Origin: Synechococcus sp. CS-1331
GTDB lineage: Bacteria; Cyanobacteriota; Cyanobacteriia; PCC-6307; Cyanobiaceae
Length of the DNA: 32,700 nucleotides
Assembly: GCA_025127975.1 (NCBI GenBank)
Contig: JAHLYQ010000020.1
Coordinates: 1 to 32,700, forward strand
Reading direction: 5' to 3'
In this document: positions 1-8,972 of the stretch, piece by piece
How positions within the stretch are numbered: position 1 is the first letter of the stretch
Layout: every line of letters starts with the position of its first letter
Program-made: the position numbers and the translations under genes
The notes under the pieces: model-generated
What the model was told of the DNA's origin: nothing
What the model saw: only the letters and a program-made list of their open reading frames with translations
Database searches by the model: none

Positions 1-355
1 CCCTCGCCTGAAAGCGGGCAAAGGCACCACCACCGCGAAACCAACTGCCATCTTCCAGTTCCAGGCCCAGGCTGGAGGGTTCGAGCTGCCAGCGTTGCTG
101 CAGATAGGTGGCGTAGTCGTCTGGGGTGGTCTGGGGTGCCTGCCAGTGCACCACGGCGAAGGCCAGGGCCCGGACCCTGACAAGCCCCTCTGGCTCCTCC
201 TCGACCTGCTCTTGATAGAGATAGGTGCGGAAACGCTGGGGCCCAGCCGGCCCCTCCAGCGAGTATTTGCGCAGGTAGAGCTGCCTGGCTCGGGGGAACA
301 GGGGCCCCGGCGCCATTGAGAGCAGGGAATTAAAAGCCTGATCAAAGCTGTTCAT
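1..355 (-). CDS. Hypothetical protein, partial (runs off window start)
   Basis: An open minus-strand frame starts at the ATG at 355-353 and stays open to base 1, giving at least 118 residues without a stop. The visible N-terminal part begins MNSFDQAFNSLL and is a soluble alpha/beta-looking sequence with no signal peptide or membrane segment. It contains YLRKYSLEGP and a later segment with HWQAPQTTPDD and SWFRGGGAF. I do not recognise the family; it has the look of a conserved cyanobacterial protein. It is divergent from the nitroreductase gene, with about 80 bases between the two starts that should hold both promoters. The true C-terminus lies outside the window. Confidence 0.6.
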   Translation of the reverse strand, partial: MNSFDQAFNSLLSMAPGPLFPRARQLYLRKYSLEGPAGPQRFRTYLYQEQVEEEPEGLVRVRALAFAVVHWQAPQTTPDDYATYLQQRWQLEPSSLGLELEDGSWFRGGGAFARFQAR

Positions 356-434
356 CGGCTGAGGGCTGCACATCGGGCAGCAGGTTCGATGGCCCCCAGA
401 ATGGCGCCTGGCCCACCCCCCTTCCAGCTTCCCG

Positions 435-1082
435 ATGCCGATCACCCCGGACCAGCTCAAGCAGGCCATGGCCTGGCGGTATGCCACCAAGCTGTTTGAT
501 CCGAGTCGCCGCATCGATGCAGAAACCTGGTCTGCACTGGAGAATGCCCTGGTGCAGAGCCCCTCGAGCTATGGCTTGCAGCCCTGGAAATTTCTGGTGA
601 TCGGCGATCCTGCCCTGCGCCAGCAGCTGCGACCTGAATCATGGAACCAGAGCCAGATCACCGATGCCTCCCACCTGTTGGTATTTCTGGCCGAACGCCA
701 GATCGGGGCAGAACAAGCTGATCGGCTGCTGAGCGCAATGGCCAGCAGCCGGGGCCTCGATGCTGGGGCCCTGGCCACCTATCGGCGCATGATCGAGGTG
801 GACCTGATCGAGGGCCCCCGCAGCCAGCAGATTGGGCGTTGGACCAGCAACCAGGTGTACATCGCCCTGGGCACCTTCATGACGGCCGCAGCTTTGCTGG
901 AGGTGGACACCTGTGCGATCGAGGGATTCGACCCGGCGGCCTATGACCGGATCCTGCAACTGGAGGATTCCCCATACCGCAGCTCTGTGGTGTGCGCAGC
1001 GGGCTATCGGGACCCCGCTGACAAGTACGCCAGCGAAGCCAAGGTGCGTTACCCCGCCAGCGAGTTGATTGAGCTGCGCTAA
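435..1082 (+). CDS. NAD(P)H-dependent nitroreductase-family oxidoreductase
   Basis: This 215-residue protein has the size and layout of the FMN-dependent NfsB-type nitroreductases. Near the N-terminus it has the arginine-containing segment WRYATKLFDP, then SPSSYGLQPWKFLVI, the flavin-binding signature of the family (S-S-x-G-x-Q-P-W). The C-terminal half has the usual VYIALGTFMTAAALL helix and a CAIEGFDP segment, which in relatives lines the flavin pocket. Such enzymes are cytosolic dimers reducing quinones, nitroaromatics or similar acceptors with NAD(P)H; the physiological substrate is not predictable. The ATG at 435 is the first good start. It stands alone between divergent and convergent neighbours. 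Family assignment is firm, substrate unknown. Confidence 0.88.
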   Translation: MPITPDQLKQAMAWRYATKLFDPSRRIDAETWSALENALVQSPSSYGLQPWKFLVIGDPALRQQLRPESWNQSQITDASHLLVFLAERQIGAEQADRLLSAMASSRGLDAGALATYRRMIEVDLIEGPRSQQIGRWTSNQVYIALGTFMTAAALLEVDTCAIEGFDPAAYDRILQLEDSPYRSSVVCAAGYRDPADKYASEAKVRYPASELIELR

Positions 1083-1121
1083 GGGTCTTAGGAGGGTCTT
1101 AAATGGGTTTTAAGGGTTTTA
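1083..1121 (+). repeat. Four short tandem-like repeats GGGTYTTA after the nitroreductase gene
   Basis: Immediately after the stop codon the octamer GGGTCTTA occurs at 1083-1090 and 1094-1101, and its variant GGGTTTTA at 1105-1112 and 1114-1121. They are followed by AAAAA and a run of nine G. There is no stem-loop, so this is not a classic intrinsic terminator. It may be a slippage-prone low-complexity tract. Confidence 0.6.
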
Positions 1122-1320
1122 AAAAGGGGGGGGGTGGACCACCGTGCCGTTTTGCCCCAGCGTTCGACCTGGTGTTACCAGAAGGGGGGTCAAGGACGGG
1201 GCGCCGTTTCCGGCTGCAAGGCCGGCTTACGTTGCTTCCGCTGCAGACCCCCATGTCGAAAAGGGAGTCAGATCAGAAAACTGTAAAAGGCAGTCACCAA
1301 CAAAGCAGTCCGCTTCCATC

Positions 1321-2493
1321 CTAGGCGCCTGGCAATGGCCAGATGCTGCGCACCCGAGCCAGCAGCTGCTCTGCTTCCAGCGCCCGCTCCTGGGGGCTGG
1401 CGCCGCTAAGCAACAGGGTGATGTGGCCCAGTTTGCGGCCGGCGTTGGAGCCCTGTTTGCCATACCAGTGCACGCTGGCGTCGGGTAGGGCAGCCAGGGC
1501 CTCTCGCTGGCTTGGGTAGTCGTTGGCAGAACTCTCGAAACCGAGCAGATTAACCATCAAGGCGCCAGGAACCCGCAGGGCTACCGAACCCATCGGCAGA
1601 CCGCTGACGATGCGCACCTGCTGCTCAAACTGGCTGGTGTGGGAGGCCTCGATGGTGAGGTGACCAGAATTGTGGGTACGGGGGGCAATTTCATTGACCT
1701 GCAATCCGCCGGGGCCGTAGAAAAACTCGATCGTGAGCACCCCCACGTAGTTGATAGCCGTGATCAGGGACGCGGCGATGTTGCGGGCATAGGCCTGCAC
1801 CGCCTGGGGCACATGGGCTGGGGCAAGCACCCAGTCACAAACCTGTTGGTGCTGGTGGGTCTCCACCAGGGGGTAGCACTGCAGGTTGCCATCCCTGTCG
1901 CGGCAGGCCAGTTGGGAGAGCTCCAGTTCAAACGGCACCATCTCCTCCAGGATCCAGTCGCCCTGGGGCACCCTGGCCTGAAGGGAAGCCAGCTCCCCTG
2001 GCCCCCCAAGCACAACCGTACCCTTGCCGTCGTAGCCGCCACTGGCGAGCTTCGCCATCAGGGGATAGGCAAAGTCGGCGGGCAAAACCCCATCAGTGGG
2101 CAGTTCACACCACCGGGGGGTGGGCAGGCCCAGACCCTGCAGCAACTGACGCTGACGGCGTTTGCATACCAGGGGAGACAGGGCCTCAAGGCTCGGCAGG
2201 AAAACCACCCCTTCAAAACCCAATGGGGCCAGGGCGGGCAGGTCAAGCCACTCATTTTCAAAGGTGATCGCACCGCTGCGTCGGGCCAGCTCGCGGGTGG
2301 CGGAGATGTCGTCGAGATTGGCCAAAACCACCGATGTGGCTAGGGCCGCGGCTGGATCTTGGGCCGATGGGGTTTGGATATGGAGCGGCACCTCGAGCCT
2401 GCGGGCCGCTGCCGCCAGCAGCATGGCCAGCTGGCCGCCCCCTACAACCCCGACGGCCGAGCCTGCCAGTGCTGACACCGGATCAGCCATCAC
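1321..2493 (-). CDS. purK: 5-(carboxyamino)imidazole ribonucleotide synthase (PurK)
   Basis: The product of about 390 residues is an ATP-grasp enzyme that carboxylates AIR to N5-CAIR with ATP and bicarbonate in de novo purine synthesis. The N-terminus has VGVVGGGQLAMLL, the PurK glycine-rich signature. The ATP-grasp core follows with KLASGGYDGKGT, the EEMVPFELELS strand, and the metal/phosphate-binding segment NEIAPRTHNSGHLTIEA. Length matches the family. The frame opens with a GTG at 2493 directly followed by an ATG at 2490; either may be used. The sugar permease gene ends about 40 bases upstream on the same strand, so the two may be co-transcribed without an obvious functional link. Confidence 0.96.
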   Translation of the reverse strand: MMADPVSALAGSAVGVVGGGQLAMLLAAAARRLEVPLHIQTPSAQDPAAALATSVVLANLDDISATRELARRSGAITFENEWLDLPALAPLGFEGVVFLPSLEALSPLVCKRRQRQLLQGLGLPTPRWCELPTDGVLPADFAYPLMAKLASGGYDGKGTVVLGGPGELASLQARVPQGDWILEEMVPFELELSQLACRDRDGNLQCYPLVETHQHQQVCDWVLAPAHVPQAVQAYARNIAASLITAINYVGVLTIEFFYGPGGLQVNEIAPRTHNSGHLTIEASHTSQFEQQVRIVSGLPMGSVALRVPGALMVNLLGFESSANDYPSQREALAALPDASVHWYGKQGSNAGRKLGHITLLLSGASPQERALEAEQLLARVRSIWPLPGA

Positions 2494-2531
2494 CCAGTTA
2501 TTGCCAATCCGACAGGCTAAGGGGCCAGCGG

Positions 2532-3416
2532 TCAGGCCAGCCCCTTGTCGGCAGCAAAAAGGAAGCGCACCAGGCTGAGCAACAGCACGATCAGGAACAG
2601 GGCCAGGCCGATGGTGCAGGCGTAGCTGATCTCCAGCTCCGCAAAGGCCTGGTCGTAGACGTAATAAACCAGGGTCCGGGTGGAATCGGCGGGCCCCCCC
2701 TGGGTCATCAGGTAGACCTCCTCAAACACCTTGGTGGCGGCGATGGCCGAAATCACGGCAACCAATGTGATGTATGGGCGGAGCAGGGGCAGGGTGATGT
2801 CGAGGTGCTTGCGCAAGCCCTCACTGCCATCGAGGGCGGCTGCCTCGTAGAGGTCGGGGGAGATGCCCTGGAGACCAGCCAGGAAGATCACCATGTAGTA
2901 ACCAAGGCCCTTCCAGAGGGTTACCAGCATTACCGAGGGCAGGGCGAGCACCGGGGAGCTGAGAAAGCCGATGGGCTCAAAGGCTGGACCCAGCAGGGCT
3001 CCAAGCCAGCCATTGACCAGGCCGTTCTCGGCGTAGATCCAACGAAAGGCGATTGCGGCCACCACGATCGACACCAGCACGGGCGCATACAGGGCACCGC
3101 GGAACCAGTGGATCCCGGGCAGCTGGCTGTTGACCAGCACTGCCAGTGCCAGCGCCCCGAGCACGATCGGGGGCACCACTCCCACCAGATAAAGAAAAGT
3201 GGTGCCGGTGACCCGGAAAAACATCGGATCGCCCAGGAGCCGCCGCACGTTGGCCAGGCCCACAAATCGCAGTGGTTCGCTCACATCCAGGCCAGCCTGG
3301 CTGAAGCTCATCACCAGGGCCATCGCGGCCGGGATCAGCACCGAAAGGCCGATCAGCGCTAGGGCTGGCAGCAGAAAACCCCAGGCCGTGGCGGTGCGGG
3401 GGGCAGAGAGAGACAT
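2532..3416 (-). CDS. Sugar ABC transporter inner-membrane permease (MalF/UgpA type)
   Basis: The protein of about 294 residues has six hydrophobic segments, starting with [18 protein letters not shown]. In the second half it has the conserved EAA loop ([20 protein letters not shown]) that contacts the ABC ATPase. This is the MalF/UgpA/LacF type of carbohydrate permease. In cyanobacteria similar subunits serve glucosylglycerol or other osmolyte/sugar uptake (Ggt system), but that substrate is inference. The ATG at 3416 is preferred over a GTG at 3425 because it directly precedes the usual short N-terminus. The ATPase, binding protein and second permease are not in the window. It is divergent from aroB, with a short shared promoter region. 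Confidence 0.9.
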   Translation of the reverse strand: MSLSAPRTATAWGFLLPALALIGLSVLIPAAMALVMSFSQAGLDVSEPLRFVGLANVRRLLGDPMFFRVTGTTFLYLVGVVPPIVLGALALAVLVNSQLPGIHWFRGALYAPVLVSIVVAAIAFRWIYAENGLVNGWLGALLGPAFEPIGFLSSPVLALPSVMLVTLWKGLGYYMVIFLAGLQGISPDLYEAAALDGSEGLRKHLDITLPLLRPYITLVAVISAIAATKVFEEVYLMTQGGPADSTRTLVYYVYDQAFAELEISYACTIGLALFLIVLLLSLVRFLFAADKGLA

Positions 3417-3514
3417 GCACGACACCGGGTCCCATCATTGTGGGGGCAGGTGCTGCAGACCCGCCACTCCAGACCTGCCACTGCAGACACCAGCAAGCCC
3501 ACCCGCCCGCTCCC

Positions 3515-4624
3515 ATGACCGCTGCGCCCACCGCCATTCGCACCATCGAGGTGGCGCTCAGCGCCAACCCCTATCCGGTGGTAATTGGCACCGGTGCCTT
3601 GGCCAGCCTGGGGGAGCAGATCCGTGCCCGCGGCAGCAAGGAAGGCACCAAGGTGCTGATGGTCACCAACCCTGTGGTGCAGGAGCACTACGGCGCCACG
3701 GCCCTGGCCAGCCTCCAGGCCGCCGGCTTTGAGGCCACCACCCTGGTGATCGACGCCGGTGAAGACCAGAAGACCCCAGCCACCGTGGCCCAGATCCACG
3801 ACGCCGCCTTCGCCCGCAGGCTGGAGCGCGGCTCGCTGCTCGTTGCCATCGGTGGCGGCGTCGTCGGCGACATGGCCGGGTTTGCAGCCGCCACCTGGCT
3901 GCGGGGAATTGCAGTGGTGCAGGTGCCCACCACCTTGCTGGCCATGGTGGATGCGGCCATCGGCGGCAAGACCGGTGTCAACCATCCCGGCGGTAAGAAC
4001 CTGATCGGCGCCTTCCACCAGCCCAGGTTGGTGTTGGTGGATCCCAGCACCTTGAGCACCCTGCCGGAGCGTGAGTTTCGGGCCGGCATGGCCGAAGTGA
4101 TCAAGTACGGGGTGATCGGCGACCGGACGCTGTTTAGCGAGTTGGAGGCCAGCGGCGGACTCAGCAGCATGGCAGCCGTGGGAGGGCCATTGCTGCAGAA
4201 GATTCTGGAGCGCTCCGCTGCAGCCAAGGCGCAGGTGGTGGCTGCCGATGAAAGGGAGGGGGGCCTGAGGGCCATCCTCAACTACGGCCACACCCTTGGC
4301 CACGTGGTGGAAACGCTCTGTGGCTATGGCACCTGGCTGCACGGCGAGGCGGTGGCGATCGGCATGGTGGCGGCCGGTGAGATCGCACTGACCATGGGCC
4401 TTTGGCACGCTGCGGACCAGCAGCGGCAAAGGGCCGTCATCGCCGCCGCCGGACTGCCCCACGACTGGCCCAGCCTGGATGTTGGAGCGGTGATCGCCTG
4501 CCTGCAGGGCGATAAGAAAGTCCGGGATGGCCGGGTGCGGTTTGTCCTGCCCAATGCAATCGGCTCCGTGGAGATCCGCAGCGATGTGGCCGAATCCACC
4601 ATCCGACAGGTGCTGCTGCAGTAA
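3515..4624 (+). CDS. aroB: 3-dehydroquinate synthase
   Basis: AroB converts DAHP to 3-dehydroquinate, the second shikimate-pathway step, using NAD and a divalent metal. The 369-residue product starts [15 protein letters not shown]. It has the NAD-binding [11 protein letters not shown] near residues 113-123, the substrate/NAD segment [20 protein letters not shown], the metal-ligand region GMAEVIKYG (Glu about 194) and the metal-binding [11 protein letters not shown]. The frame is open upstream to a GTG at 3440, but the ATG at 3515 gives the normal family length, and the 25 extra residues look non-homologous. The Nif11-like gene follows on the same strand. Confidence 0.96.
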   Translation: MTAAPTAIRTIEVALSANPYPVVIGTGALASLGEQIRARGSKEGTKVLMVTNPVVQEHYGATALASLQAAGFEATTLVIDAGEDQKTPATVAQIHDAAFARRLERGSLLVAIGGGVVGDMAGFAAATWLRGIAVVQVPTTLLAMVDAAIGGKTGVNHPGGKNLIGAFHQPRLVLVDPSTLSTLPEREFRAGMAEVIKYGVIGDRTLFSELEASGGLSSMAAVGGPLLQKILERSAAAKAQVVAADEREGGLRAILNYGHTLGHVVETLCGYGTWLHGEAVAIGMVAAGEIALTMGLWHAADQQRQRAVIAAAGLPHDWPSLDVGAVIACLQGDKKVRDGRVRFVLPNAIGSVEIRSDVAESTIRQVLLQ

Positions 4625-4707
4625 GGCCGCAATTCGTGAAGTTTCGCCGGGCCGAGGCACTGCCAGCTTGTGCCCAAGGCAGCGGTTGGGCATGGTGTAA
4701 AAAACCA

Positions 4708-4920
4708 ATGGGTCAGCCGATGAGCTGGAGCGAACTGGAGCGGCTGGTGGAGGAGGCGGAGGCCGAAACGAGCCTGCAGCGGGCCCTGAAGCACTGCCGC
4801 ACCCAGCAGGAGCTGGTGCTCGCCGCCCGGCGACTGGGTTACCGGATCACCCGGGTAGACCTGCAGCGCGCCCGCCAGCTGGACTGCCGGGCCCAGCCCC
4901 TTGAGCAGCGCCTGGGCTGA
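4708..4920 (+). CDS. Nif11-like domain small protein
   Basis: This small protein of about 70 residues has the pattern of the Nif11 domain: an N-terminal MSWSELERLVEEAEA helix, a middle segment with QQELVLAARRLGYRIT, and a basic tail. In the family this domain serves either as a small nitrogen-fixation-associated protein of unknown role or as leader peptide for modified peptides. No Gly-Gly or Cys/Ser/Thr-rich core follows here, so it is probably not a RiPP precursor. The frame is open further upstream, but the ATG at 4708 (or 4720) fits the domain start. It lies 83 bases after aroB on the same strand and may share its transcript. Confidence 0.65.
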   Translation: MGQPMSWSELERLVEEAEAETSLQRALKHCRTQQELVLAARRLGYRITRVDLQRARQLDCRAQPLEQRLG

Positions 4921-4934
4921 AGCTGGCCGAACCG

Positions 4935-6293
4935 CTAGAGCCGATTGCGCGGCGGCTGGCCATCTCCCCGCAGCAGCAGCACCTCCCAGCGGTTTAGCTG
5001 GCGCAGCAGCAGGGCGCCCAGGCCAAGCAGCAACACCAGGGTGACCCGGGCGGCCAAGCCAGGCAGCCAGGCAGCCAGCAGTAGCTCTACCGCCAGGGCC
5101 CCAAGCAGCACCGGCCGCCAGCGACGCATCCCCCGCAGGGCTCCTGAGCAGGCGCGGCAATGGCGGGTATGGCTCTCGTAGCGCTCCATCAACTGGGCAG
5201 GGCCCTGGCGCGGCAGCAGGGTGGCGGCTGGAAATGGGGGGCCGGCTACGCCAGCCACCCAGTCTTTGAGGGCCCTTACGTAAACATCGGCGCTGGTGGG
5301 CAGGTAGCTCTTGCCCTGGGCCCTTTCCTGCCAATGGAGGAAAACCTGGTCGTCTTCCAGCACGACATGGTTGCCCAGGTGCTGCAGCCACTGGGGTCTG
5401 GCCCGCAGCAGCAGGCGCGGCAGCAAGGAGCTGAACTGGAATGGGAAGCGGGCAAACAGGCGACATTCGCCCGGCCGAATGGGAGTGGCGTACACCACGG
5501 TGAGAAAGCGGGCGAACCCCTTGGCCGTGAGGTCGTGCCACATCAGAGCCGGGGCGACAAAGGTGGTGAATTGGCTGCCTAGTTTTCCCCGGCGTGGACC
5601 CTCCGGCCAGGAGACGCTGAAGCCCGCCGCATCAGTGGCTGTGAGCTCGGCCAGCACCGGTGCGGCGTTCTGGCGCTTACCCACCGTGCGGTGGTGGGTG
5701 AAGGGCACATGGCTCACATCGAGCACGTTCTCCAGCAGGGTGAGGGCATCCATCGGCAGGTCCCGGAAGGTGTCCTGCACCAGCCAGAGGGGGTCATCCA
5801 GCAGGGGCACCCGAGGCAGGTCAGCCAGATCGGCCTGCTCGCCCTGGCCGGCGAAAACAAACAGCAGGCCCTGGGCCGTGGCAGTGGCATGGGAGCGGCA
5901 GGCACTGCGGGGATTGCGGCAGGCGCTGGCGGCGGCCTCCGGTTCCGCCTGGGGAATGGTGGTGCAATGGCCCTCGCCGTTAAAACTCCAACCGTGGTAG
6001 GGGCACTCCAGCTCACCCCGTTCGTTGATGCGGCCCTCGCTGAGGGGCACCTGGCGGTGGGGGCAGATGTCGGCGAAGGCTCGCCACTGGCTCGCCTCGG
6101 CGTCCCACCAAAGAACGAGATCCTGGCCAAGCAGGGTGAACGGGGTGGGTCGCAGCGGGTCTAGATCCTGCAGGTAGGCCACCGGATACCAGCGCTGCTG
6201 CCAGTGCTCCCGCCAGCGTTGCTGGGCCGAGGCGTCTAGCTCGCTGTTGGGTCCAGGGTTCAGGCCTGCAATGGGGGGAATGGAAGCAACCAT
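4935..6293 (-). CDS. Rieske [2Fe-2S] oxygenase, pheophorbide a oxygenase-like (PaO/Tic55/Ptc52 group)
   Basis: The product has about 452 residues from the ATG at 6293. The Rieske cluster ligands are CPH (about residues 77-79) and CPYH (about 97-100). The mononuclear iron motif is in ENVLDVSHVPFTHH (Asp and two His). Near the C-terminus HCRAC (about 378-382) gives the CxxC typical of the PaO/Tic55/Ptc52 branch, followed by two hydrophobic segments, so the enzyme should sit on a membrane facing the cytoplasm. The family hydroxylates or opens tetrapyrroles and related plastid substrates; the substrate here is unknown. An open frame extends upstream, but that extension lies inside the permease gene. 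The ATG is only 5 bases after the permease stop, so it is the last gene of the exporter operon. Confidence 0.9.
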   Translation of the reverse strand: MVASIPPIAGLNPGPNSELDASAQQRWREHWQQRWYPVAYLQDLDPLRPTPFTLLGQDLVLWWDAEASQWRAFADICPHRQVPLSEGRINERGELECPYHGWSFNGEGHCTTIPQAEPEAAASACRNPRSACRSHATATAQGLLFVFAGQGEQADLADLPRVPLLDDPLWLVQDTFRDLPMDALTLLENVLDVSHVPFTHHRTVGKRQNAAPVLAELTATDAAGFSVSWPEGPRRGKLGSQFTTFVAPALMWHDLTAKGFARFLTVVYATPIRPGECRLFARFPFQFSSLLPRLLLRARPQWLQHLGNHVVLEDDQVFLHWQERAQGKSYLPTSADVYVRALKDWVAGVAGPPFPAATLLPRQGPAQLMERYESHTRHCRACSGALRGMRRWRPVLLGALAVELLLAAWLPGLAARVTLVLLLGLGALLLRQLNRWEVLLLRGDGQPPRNRL

Positions 6294-6298
6294 GGGAC

Positions 6299-7093
6299 CT
6301 AACTCGAGGCTGAGGTGTAGAAGCGCTGGGCATGGAGCCAGAGCAACCGGCTTCCGCCAAAACAGAGAATGGCAGCCAGCAGTGAGCCGCCTGCCCAGGC
6401 CAATGATCCCCTGCCGAGCAGCGCTTCGGCGGGCACCGTGGTGAGGAAGGCAACTGGCAAAACGAAGGTAAACACCAACCGCAGCGCCGGCGGATAGGCA
6501 CTCACCGGATAGCGACCGGCCACCAGGGTCTGGCGCAGCACCTCTGTGGCATTCCAGACCTTGACGAACCAGATGCTCAGGGCCGCCAGCACGAACCAAA
6601 GGCTATAGAGGATCACGAGGGAGGCCAGCACCAGGGCCAGGGCAAGCAATAGCAGCGCTGGGGAGGGCACTCCGGCCCGGCTCGAAGCCCAGGCAATCAG
6701 GCCCAGGGCGGCCCCAATCGCCGGCAGCCCCCAGGGTGAAACGGTGCGGGTTGAAAGCCAGAACTGGCTGTCGATCGGCTTGAGCAACACGTAGTCGAGG
6801 GTGCCGGTCTGCACGTGGTTGACGATCCGGCTCAGGTTGGGCTGCAGCAAGCAGGTGGTGATCCCATCCAGCAGGGTGTAGAGCCCCAGCACCACCAGGG
6901 CCCCATTCCAGCTCCAGCCCCCCAGGCTGGAACCCCCTGCGAAGAGCAGCTGCAGCACAAACAGGCTGCCGGCCAAGTTGCCGAACACCGACACCAGCTC
7001 AATGACGGCGTTGAGGGGATACTCCAGCTCGGCGGCCAGGGACGTGCTCCAAAAGCTGCGCAAGCTGCGTCCGTAGTGGCGCCAGCTGGCCAT
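6299..7093 (-). CDS. ABC-2 type transporter permease (COG3694/DUF990-like)
   Basis: This 264-residue integral membrane protein has about six hydrophobic segments (for example VSVFGNLAGSLFVLQLLF and LLLALALVLASLVILYSLW). The region with IVNHVQTGTLDYVLLKPI is characteristic of the uncharacterised ABC-2 permease subfamily found with COG4586 ATPases. It starts 3 bases after the stop of the other permease, and the Rieske gene starts 5 bases after its stop. Together with the two preceding genes it should form an exporter with one ATPase dimer and two different permeases. Its substrate is unknown. Confidence 0.88.
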   Translation of the reverse strand: MASWRHYGRSLRSFWSTSLAAELEYPLNAVIELVSVFGNLAGSLFVLQLLFAGGSSLGGWSWNGALVVLGLYTLLDGITTCLLQPNLSRIVNHVQTGTLDYVLLKPIDSQFWLSTRTVSPWGLPAIGAALGLIAWASSRAGVPSPALLLLALALVLASLVILYSLWFVLAALSIWFVKVWNATEVLRQTLVAGRYPVSAYPPALRLVFTFVLPVAFLTTVPAEALLGRGSLAWAGGSLLAAILCFGGSRLLWLHAQRFYTSASS

Positions 7094-7096
7094 GGC

Positions 7097-7891
7097 TCAG
7101 GCCCCCATCGCTGAATAGCGGCGCAGGCCGGCTAGCCACAGCCAGCGGCCAATCGGCAGCAGCAGCAGGCACCAGGCCGCGATGGCTGCGAAGCCCAGGG
7201 TTGCATTCACCTCCTCGCCGGCCAGCAGGCGGGCCGGAAAATCCACCATCCAGGGAAAAGGGGTGGCCATCGCCAGGCGGCGAACAGCCGGGGGAAAGGT
7301 CTCAAGTGGTGCCACCAGGCCAGATAGAAACAGATAGGGAATCAGCAGCAGCCGATCCAGCGCCGCCGCTCGCTCACTCCAGAAACAGAGGGTTGTGACC
7401 ACCACCTGGAGCAGGAAACGGAGCAGGAAGGCTGCCTGGATCGCCACCAACCCAAGCAGCAGGGAGCGCGCCGATGGCAGCCAGAGCAGCCCCGGCGCCA
7501 CCAGGCCCAGGGCCAAAAGCATGACCGCCACGATTGGCACCCGGGAGGCCTGCTCACTGAAGTGGGCCGCCAGATAGCGCCAGAGGGGGGCCAGCGGCTG
7601 CAACAAAAAGGGAGAGAGCCGACCCTGCAGGGCATCCTCCTCAAACACGTGGATCAGCCACACCACGGTGAACTGGCGCACCAAAAAGGCCGAGAGGAAG
7701 TAGCGGCTGATTTGCTGCGGTGATAGCCCTGCTCCAGCGCCGGCCCCGGAGCCGCTCCACACGCCGAGCATAATCAGGGGCAACACACCGGAGAGAGCCC
7801 ACAGCACGATCTCGGCACGGTATTCGAGCATCAGGGCGTACTGGCTGACCAGCAACGCCCGCGCCACACGCCAGCCGTGGCGGACCCTCAC
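7097..7891 (-). CDS. ABC-2 type transporter permease (COG4587-like)
   Basis: This 264-residue membrane protein begins with a short basic stretch and the amphipathic VARALLVSQYALMLEYRAE, followed by six hydrophobic segments and a C-terminal LPIGRWLWLAGLRRYSAMGA. The length and order of segments match the partner permease of the same exporter class. It starts with a GTG that overlaps the ATPase stop (GTGA), so translation is probably coupled. Both permeases have the same length, as is common for this heteromeric ABC-2 family. No substrate can be inferred from the protein alone. Confidence 0.87.
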   Translation of the reverse strand: MRVRHGWRVARALLVSQYALMLEYRAEIVLWALSGVLPLIMLGVWSGSGAGAGAGLSPQQISRYFLSAFLVRQFTVVWLIHVFEEDALQGRLSPFLLQPLAPLWRYLAAHFSEQASRVPIVAVMLLALGLVAPGLLWLPSARSLLLGLVAIQAAFLLRFLLQVVVTTLCFWSERAAALDRLLLIPYLFLSGLVAPLETFPPAVRRLAMATPFPWMVDFPARLLAGEEVNATLGFAAIAAWCLLLLPIGRWLWLAGLRRYSAMGA

Positions 7892-8889
7892 GGCGAATCT
7901 CCCCTGGCCGCTGCATCTCTGCTGCGAAACAGGACGCCGATCAAATCCTCGATCGGTGGATCCCCCACCTCCAGATCCAACACCGAAAAGCGTTCGAGCA
8001 GGGCCGCAACCCGCTCGGTGAGCTGGTCGCGCGGCACCAGCAACCGCAGCAGATGGCCGTGGTGCTCCTCGATCTGGCCAAAGCCCGCAAACGCCTCGCT
8101 CGGGTGGAGATCGGCGAGCTCTAAGCGCACCTGGCGGCAGGGGGCAAGCCGCTGGGTCAGCAGGGCCAAGGAACCGTCGTGAAAAAGCTGGCCCTCGTGG
8201 ATCAGCAACACCCGCGGACAGAGGGCAGTGATGTCGCCCATGTCATGGCTAGTGAGCAGGACGGTTGCGCCGGTCTGGCGGTTGTAGTCGGCAAGAAAAT
8301 CCCTTACCCGGACACGGGCATTCACATCCAGCCCCAGGGTGGGTTCATCGAGGAACAGCACGGAGGGGCTGTGCAGCAGGGCCGCCAGCAACTCGGCCTT
8401 CATGCGCTGGCCGAGGGAGAGCTTGCGCACCGGCCGTTGCAGCTCTGGCCCCAGCTCCAGCATCTCGGCGAGCTCCCGGATGCGCCTAGCCGCTGCGACG
8501 GGCTCCAGCCCGTACACCGCCGCATTCACCTGGAGGGAATCCAGGGCTGGCAGATCCCAGATCAGCTGCTGGCGGTTGCCCATCACCAGGGTGATCTGGC
8601 GCAGAAAGCGGGCCTGACGCCGCCAGGGCTGGTGACCCGCCACCTCGAGCTCGCCGCCACTGGGGTGGATCAGGCCGGTGAGCATCTTCAAGGTGGTGGT
8701 CTTGCCGGCCCCATTCGGGCCGAGGAAGCCCACAAATTCGCCGGGCTCGATGCTGAAACTGATCTGGTCGACGGCCACCACATCCCTGTGCACCCGCCGC
8801 ACCAGGTGGCGCAGACTGCCCGCCAGCCCGGGCTGCTTCTCGCTGATTCGGTAGCTCTTGCTGAGATTTCTGGCCTGAATGATCGTCAT
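7888..8889 (-). CDS. ABC transporter ATP-binding protein (COG4586-like exporter ATPase)
   Basis: The protein of about 333 residues is a single ABC ATPase. Walker A is GPNGAGKTT (about 57-65), the signature region is LSLGQRMK (about 157-164), Walker B is VLFLDEP (about 177-183), and a later switch histidine lies in LLTSHDMGD. The long N-terminal lead and the roughly 90-residue C-terminal domain are typical of the ATPases that pair with two ABC-2 permeases. The ATG at 8889 fits the family N-terminus (MTIIQARNLSKSY) better than an upstream codon at 8913. It heads the exporter-Rieske operon and is divergent from the SDR gene, with about 80 bases between them for promoters. Confidence 0.93.
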   Translation of the reverse strand: MTIIQARNLSKSYRISEKQPGLAGSLRHLVRRVHRDVVAVDQISFSIEPGEFVGFLGPNGAGKTTTLKMLTGLIHPSGGELEVAGHQPWRRQARFLRQITLVMGNRQQLIWDLPALDSLQVNAAVYGLEPVAAARRIRELAEMLELGPELQRPVRKLSLGQRMKAELLAALLHSPSVLFLDEPTLGLDVNARVRVRDFLADYNRQTGATVLLTSHDMGDITALCPRVLLIHEGQLFHDGSLALLTQRLAPCRQVRLELADLHPSEAFAGFGQIEEHHGHLLRLLVPRDQLTERVAALLERFSVLDLEVGDPPIEDLIGVLFRSRDAAARGDSP

Positions 8890-8972
8890 GTCCCAGCTGC
8901 CACAGTCAGCCAAACCCGGGCCGCGGTTCTAGCGGCTGGGTACCAGCATGGTTGGACGTTGAGGGAGTGGCG

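Noticed and set aside
1103..1488. Two overlapping plus-strand frames after the nitroreductase gene
   Set aside because: They start in the repeat tract, run antisense into purK and have no recognisable content.
6294..6599. N-terminal extension of the Rieske frame
   Set aside because: It lies within the permease gene and lacks family similarity; the ATG at 6293 fits the operon spacing.
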